From positions 1 through 6,851 of the forward strand of contig JAGLRI010000068.1 in assembly GCA_023136395.1 (NCBI GenBank): a stretch of 6,851 nucleotides of DNA, in the 5' to 3' direction. The notes under the pieces were generated by a model. It made no database searches. It was not told the DNA's origin and saw only the letters and a program-made list of their open reading frames with translations. Below are positions 3,764-6,851 of the stretch, in pieces. Source of the DNA: Candidatus Bathyarchaeota archaeon (GTDB lineage: Archaea; Thermoproteota; Bathyarchaeia; Bathyarchaeales; Bathyarchaeaceae). Position numbers and translations under genes: made by a program. Every line of letters begins with the position of its first letter. Positions within the stretch are counted from its first letter, which is position 1.

Positions 3764-5809
3764 ATGGTCGAAACTATGGCGAGGACTAGACTTTTGAAAC
3801 CGATTAAATGGGTAAGAGAAGATCTGAAGAAGAAAGATAGTTTCTGGCCGACAGAAGAATTAAAAAAGAAAGCGTGGGTAAGCAACGAATTGATTTATAA
3901 AGAAGCCGCGAAAGATCCAGTGGCGTTCTGGGGTAAACTCGCTCGTGAAGAGATTGACTGGTACGAAGAGTTTTCATCTGAAAAAACGTATTGGGAGGAT
4001 CTTCCCCACTTTAAGTGGTTTGTTGATGGCAAATTGAACGCATGCTACAATGCGTTGGACAGACATGTAAAGGCGTGGAGAAGGAATAAAGCGGCGATAA
4101 TATGGGAACCGGAATCCGTTAACGAACCCACTAGAGTGCTGACTTACTACGATTTATTTCTTAAAGTTAACAAGTTTGCTAATGTCTTAAAGAGTCTCGG
4201 TGTAAAGAAGGGAGACAGGGTGGGTATTTACCTGCCTTTGATTCCAGAAGTTCAAATAGCGATGCTTGCCTGCGCTCGCATCGGTGCGATACATAGTGTT
4301 GTATTCTCAGCGTTCAGTGGACGGTCGCTTAAAGAACGAATGATCGACGCTGAAGCTAAGGTCCTCGTTACTGCGGACGGTTATTACAGGAGAGGACGGT
4401 CGCTAAATCTCAAAGCTAACGCGGACATAGGAGTAGAGGGAACCGATATTAAAAGCGTCGTTGTAGTGAAAAGAATTGGTCTCGAAGTTGACACGGTTGA
4501 CGGTAGAAAAATTGTAAGATTGGGACTCGATACAGACATGATTGAAGGTAGAGATTTCTGGTGGCACGACTTGATGAAGGATGCAGACAGTTACTGTGAA
4601 CCAGAAATTATGGATAGTGAAGACACCCTCTTTATCTTATACACTAGTGGTACAACAGGTAAGCCTAAAGGGATAATACATGAAACAGGCGGATACATTA
4701 CACAGGCTCTTTGGACCACAAAATGGAATTTTGATATGCATGATGAAGACCTCTTTTGGTGTACTGCCGATGTTGGGTGGATCACAGGCCACACCTACAG
4801 CTGTTATGGACCACTTTTATGCGGGGCAACCATGGTTCATTTTGAAGGAGCACCAAATTATCCGGACATAGGAAGATGGTGGAACATAATCCAGAAGTAT
4901 GGTGTAACCATATTTTATACGGCTCCAACTGCCATACGAATGTTTATGCAGTGGGGTGAAGAATGGCCAAAAAAGTATGACTTGAGTAGCCTCCGCATAT
5001 TGGGCACAGTGGGAGAACCGATCAATAAGGAAGCCTGGATGTGGTATTTTAAACACATCGGGGGAGAGAGATGTCCGCTAATCGATACTTGGTGGCAAAC
5101 TGAGACTGGAGGTGCCTTAATCAACTCATTACCCGGGATAGGTCCGTTCATTCCAACAGTGGCAGGGAGAAGCTTCCCAGGCATCACTAGTGCCATCCTT
5201 GACGAGGAGGGAAATCCCGTCACCAAAGATGAAGGTGGATACTTAGTTCTTAAGAGTCCATTTGCACCAGGCATGCTTAGAGGCGTTTTTAAAAATCCTG
5301 AACGATATGAGAAAACTTACTTTGGGGTATATGGTAACAAAACATATTATACCAGCGATGGAGCGAGGTTCTTAGATGAAATGGGTAACATTCGCTTAAC
5401 AGGTAGAGTTGATGACGTCATGAAGGTTGCAGGCCACCGACTTTCCACCGCAGAATTAGAGAATGCGTTAACCGAACATCCATCAGTGGTAGAATGTGCC
5501 GTAGTTGCAACTCCACACCCCATTAAAGGCGAAGTTCCAATCGCCTTTGTAATACTTAAGGGAGAAGAAGGCTCAGATACCATCAGAAAGAAATTGATGG
5601 ACCAAGTGAATCAAATGATAGGACCAACAGCTAGGCCAGACAAAATCATATTTACCGAAGACCTTCCGAAAACACGAAGTGGGAAAATCGTGCGAAGACT
5701 TCTAAAAACATTAGTGAAAGGCGAAAAAATTGGGGATGTCACAACACTCATGAACCCAGAATCTGTGGAGATTTTACGGAAAAAATTGGCTTCAACGAAG
5801 CAAAGCTAA
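3764..5809 (+). CDS. acs: AMP-forming acetyl-CoA synthetase
   Basis: 681 aa, somewhat longer than the usual 630-660 because of a charged N-terminal extension. It makes acetyl-CoA from acetate, ATP and CoA through acetyl-AMP in the cytoplasm. The N-terminal ACAS_N region is followed by the adenylate-forming motif YTSGTTGKPKG (293-303), the acetate-pocket and ATP segment DTWWQTETGG (441-450; Trp typical of acetate rather than long-chain users), the TSDGARF turn, the hinge/A8 region GRVDDVMKVAGHRLSTAELE, and the catalytic Lys in PKTRSGK (K641), the residue that lysine acetylation inactivates in homologues. The start at ATG 3764 has GGGTG 8 nt upstream; an ATG four codons later is a possible alternative. 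It is divergent from satP, so the pair takes up and activates acetate. No frameshift or missing motif is seen. Confidence 0.97.
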   Translation: MVETMARTRLLKPIKWVREDLKKKDSFWPTEELKKKAWVSNELIYKEAAKDPVAFWGKLAREEIDWYEEFSSEKTYWEDLPHFKWFVDGKLNACYNALDRHVKAWRRNKAAIIWEPESVNEPTRVLTYYDLFLKVNKFANVLKSLGVKKGDRVGIYLPLIPEVQIAMLACARIGAIHSVVFSAFSGRSLKERMIDAEAKVLVTADGYYRRGRSLNLKANADIGVEGTDIKSVVVVKRIGLEVDTVDGRKIVRLGLDTDMIEGRDFWWHDLMKDADSYCEPEIMDSEDTLFILYTSGTTGKPKGIIHETGGYITQALWTTKWNFDMHDEDLFWCTADVGWITGHTYSCYGPLLCGATMVHFEGAPNYPDIGRWWNIIQKYGVTIFYTAPTAIRMFMQWGEEWPKKYDLSSLRILGTVGEPINKEAWMWYFKHIGGERCPLIDTWWQTETGGALINSLPGIGPFIPTVAGRSFPGITSAILDEEGNPVTKDEGGYLVLKSPFAPGMLRGVFKNPERYEKTYFGVYGNKTYYTSDGARFLDEMGNIRLTGRVDDVMKVAGHRLSTAELENALTEHPSVVECAVVATPHPIKGEVPIAFVILKGEEGSDTIRKKLMDQVNQMIGPTARPDKIIFTEDLPKTRSGKIVRRLLKTLVKGEKIGDVTTLMNPESVEILRKKLASTKQS

Positions 5810-5818
5810 ACAGATACT

Positions 5819-5879
5819 AGGTTGGAAAACTCTAATACACTAACTCGTGCATTTGACACGAACTAAATTATTCTAACCT
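5819..5879 (+). other. two-level hairpin after acs (possible 3' end structure)
   Basis: AGGTTGGA (5819-5826) pairs with TCTAACCT (5872-5879) with one G-U, and inside it TCGTG (5845-5849) pairs with CACGA (5857-5861). It begins 10 bp after the acs stop. There is no good T-tract, so a role in termination or in 3' end stability is only a possibility. Confidence 0.3.
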
Positions 5880-6354
5880 CTAAATCCAAACTGCTACAGG
5901 ATATCTCCCAGCGTTTTACATGGATTGAGACCTCAAACCGATTGTACATGCATACATAATAAAAAACGAGAAATATACCTCCAACATTAATTTAGGAAAG
6001 TTGATTTGTTAGAAGAGTTGTAGCGAATCTACTTCCCTTAGAAAAACAGTTAGTTAGATAAACAAAGCTAGAAGGCTTCACGCGAAACTGTTAAAGAACC
6101 TTGTTCTCCAGATAAAGTCGTTAACTCGGTTCTGCTTTTCTTTTTAGCGTGTATTATCATAGCTTTTATAGCTAGCTAGCTTGAGAAATCCCATGCGTAA
6201 GAGCACCACTTGTAACTATCAAGTATTTCTATTTCATGCATGCTCTTGGTAACTTAAGTTTGTGCAGGTGCATCTTCACCTATTTTGCCACAAAAATTTG
6301 AGTAGTAACCTAAATGGGGGAATCAAGCTCAGATACAGGAGTATGACAAGCAAC
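5880..6354. other. gene-free stretch
   Basis: About 475 bp with stops in all frames and no convincing gene or tRNA. Contents I can point to: repeat copy 5 (6166-6185), and a weak inverted repeat AGAACC/GGTTCT (6095-6100/6128-6133) followed by a T-rich run (CTTTTCTTTTT) that could end a plus-strand transcript. Confidence 0.5.
6166..6185. repeat. AGCT repeat copy 5
   Basis: TTATAGCTAGCTAGCTTGAG, identical over 20 bases to copy 1 some 4.7 kb away and in the same orientation. It lies in the gene-free stretch between acs and the CBS-domain gene. Confidence 0.75.
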
Positions 6355-6362
6355 TTTAAATA
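6355..6362 (+). promoter_or_regulatory. TATA box for the CBS-domain gene
   Basis: TTTAAATA. The expected start about 25 bp downstream is near 6385, which coincides with the beginning of the leader hairpin at 6388. Confidence 0.45.
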
Positions 6363-6387
6363 ATTTAGACGCACACTTAAGCGGATT

Positions 6388-6464
6388 AACGGTTGAAGTG
6401 AGAAACTCCACCCATAGCCCCCTCAATAATTCCCTTATAAGCTTGTGGATCGGCTTCAACCGTT
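6388..6464 (+). promoter_or_regulatory. structured 5' leader (long hairpin) before the CBS-domain gene
   Basis: AACGGTTGAAG (6388-6398) and CTTCAACCGTT (6454-6464) form a perfect 11-bp stem closing a loop of 55 nt. A second nested stem TCCAC/GTGGA (6407-6411/6445-6449) can form within it. The element starts about where transcription should start and ends 14 nt before the Shine-Dalgarno AGGAGGT (6479-6485). I do not recognise a known riboswitch class. A 22-codon open frame on the opposite strand (reading KGIIEGAMGGVSHFNR at its end) covers the same bases, so a degenerate gene tail is an alternative. Confidence 0.4.
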
Positions 6465-6496
6465 TACTAAATATTGAAAGGAGGTACTCAAAAGAG

Positions 6497-6851
6497 ATGA
6501 GAATATCAAACTTGATGGAGAGACAAGTCCTACGGATCGATGAAGACTCAACTGTTCAAAGGGCTGCTGAAGTGATGGGTGAAAAACACGTTGGTTCCCT
6601 TCTAGTGACAAGAGGCTATGAGGATGTTGGGATAATCACTGAACGAGACGTTTTGTCCAGGGTAATCGCCAAAAAACGTAGCTTGGACGAAGTTAAAGTG
6701 AAGGAAGTTATGTCACATCCAGTAATAACCGTCGAAAAAGACAGTAATGGCGAAACAGTACTCAAAACAATGTATGAGCAGAGAGTTCGAAGAGTATTCG
6801 TCACAGAAGAGGGCAAGATTGTAGGGATTTTCTCCACGTCAGACATAACTA
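6497..6851 (+). CDS. CBS-domain pair protein, N-terminal part (cut by window edge)
   Basis: 118 codons are present and the frame runs off the window. Two CBS motifs are visible. The first has MERQVLRIDEDSTVQRAAEVM, then VGSLLVTRG, then DVGIITERDVLSRVI (about residues 7-58). The second has VKEVMSHPVITVEKD, then RVRRVFVTEEGKIVGIFSTSDIT (about 66-118). Paired CBS domains (Bateman module) bind adenine nucleotides such as AMP, ATP or SAM and sense cell energy. The ATG at 6497 follows a full AGGAGGT at 6479-6485 with 11-nt spacing. With nothing after the second CBS visible, it may be a CBS-only protein (typically about 130-150 aa) or carry a further domain. It is preceded by a TATA box and a structured leader. 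Its proximity to acs, which makes AMP, is suggestive at most. Confidence 0.9.
   Translation, partial: MRISNLMERQVLRIDEDSTVQRAAEVMGEKHVGSLLVTRGYEDVGIITERDVLSRVIAKKRSLDEVKVKEVMSHPVITVEKDSNGETVLKTMYEQRVRRVFVTEEGKIVGIFSTSDIT

Noticed and set aside
4591..5583. Minus-strand open frames inside acs
   Set aside because: All lie opposite the intact, motif-complete acetyl-CoA synthetase and show no protein family pattern.
1498..6185. AGCT repeats as artificial six-frame-stop linkers between joined contigs
   Set aside because: The copies differ in length and flanks, no N runs adjoin them, and two merge smoothly into ORF ends; genes on both sides form sensible neighbourhoods. Not fully excluded without read data.
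2513..6243. Recurrent ATGCATG/CATGCATG strings in the gaps
   Set aside because: The same string also occurs within the DGC and acs genes, so it is common in this DNA and carries no clear placement signal.
6388..6464. tRNA-sized element before the CBS gene as a tRNA
   Set aside because: The 77-nt length fits but there is no T-arm GGTTCGAATCC-type sequence and no plausible cloverleaf; the closing stem is 11 bp.
6616..6846. Minus-strand open frame opposite the CBS gene
   Set aside because: Ser/Thr-rich shadow of two well-formed CBS motifs on the plus strand.
1..6851. CRISPR array, insertion sequence or transposase
   Set aside because: No regularly spaced repeats with unique spacers and no transposase-like reading frame are present; the AGCT repeats are too short and irregularly spaced.

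Overview
The window looks archaeal, at moderate GC. Evidence: TATA boxes of the TTTATAAAG type at plausible distances from starts, GTG and TTG starts as well as ATG, Shine-Dalgarno sites of the GGAGGT/GGTGAT kind, T-tract rather than hairpin termination after satP, and a dicluster ferredoxin with an Asp ligand as in Pyrococcus furiosus. An anaerobic or ferredoxin-using archaeon fits; I cannot name the lineage from this sequence.

Left part (1-1454, minus strand): a tight four-gene operon read right to left. It holds a GcvH-like lipoyl carrier protein, two tandem paralogous DGC-domain (putative zinc-binding) proteins and the start of an OsmC-family protein. Gaps are 5 bp, a 4-bp ATGA overlap, and a directly abutting TAG-GTG. 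No glycine-cleavage P or T gene is visible, so a lipoyl/thiol or persulfide-handling role is worth considering for the set.

Middle (1455-2667): a promoter region with three GCATAY boxes spaced exactly 11 bp, a 42-codon N-terminal remnant of an amidohydrolase-like gene, a small 2[4Fe-4S] ferredoxin, a convergent stand-alone Lrp/AsnC effector-binding (RAM) domain, then about 360 bp of AT-rich DNA without a gene.

Right-centre (2668-5809): a divergent acetate-uptake and activation pair. satP (SatP/GPR1-FUN34-YaaH acetate permease, minus) and acs (AMP-forming acetyl-CoA synthetase, plus) share a roughly 520-bp intergenic region. It carries a strong satP TATA box, two palindromic operator candidates, a hairpin and a possible 30-codon leader ORF ending 3 nt before acs. 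Together the two proteins would import acetate and convert it to acetyl-CoA.

Right end (5810-6851): about 690 bp with no clear gene, then a CBS-domain protein cut by the window edge. Its leader can fold into an 11-bp-stem hairpin that begins near the predicted transcription start.

Across all these non-coding stretches runs a small repeat family, (AGCT)n with the fuller form TAGCTAGCTAGCTTKAG. There are five copies, all at gene ends or between genes; two of them supply the stop codon of an ORF.
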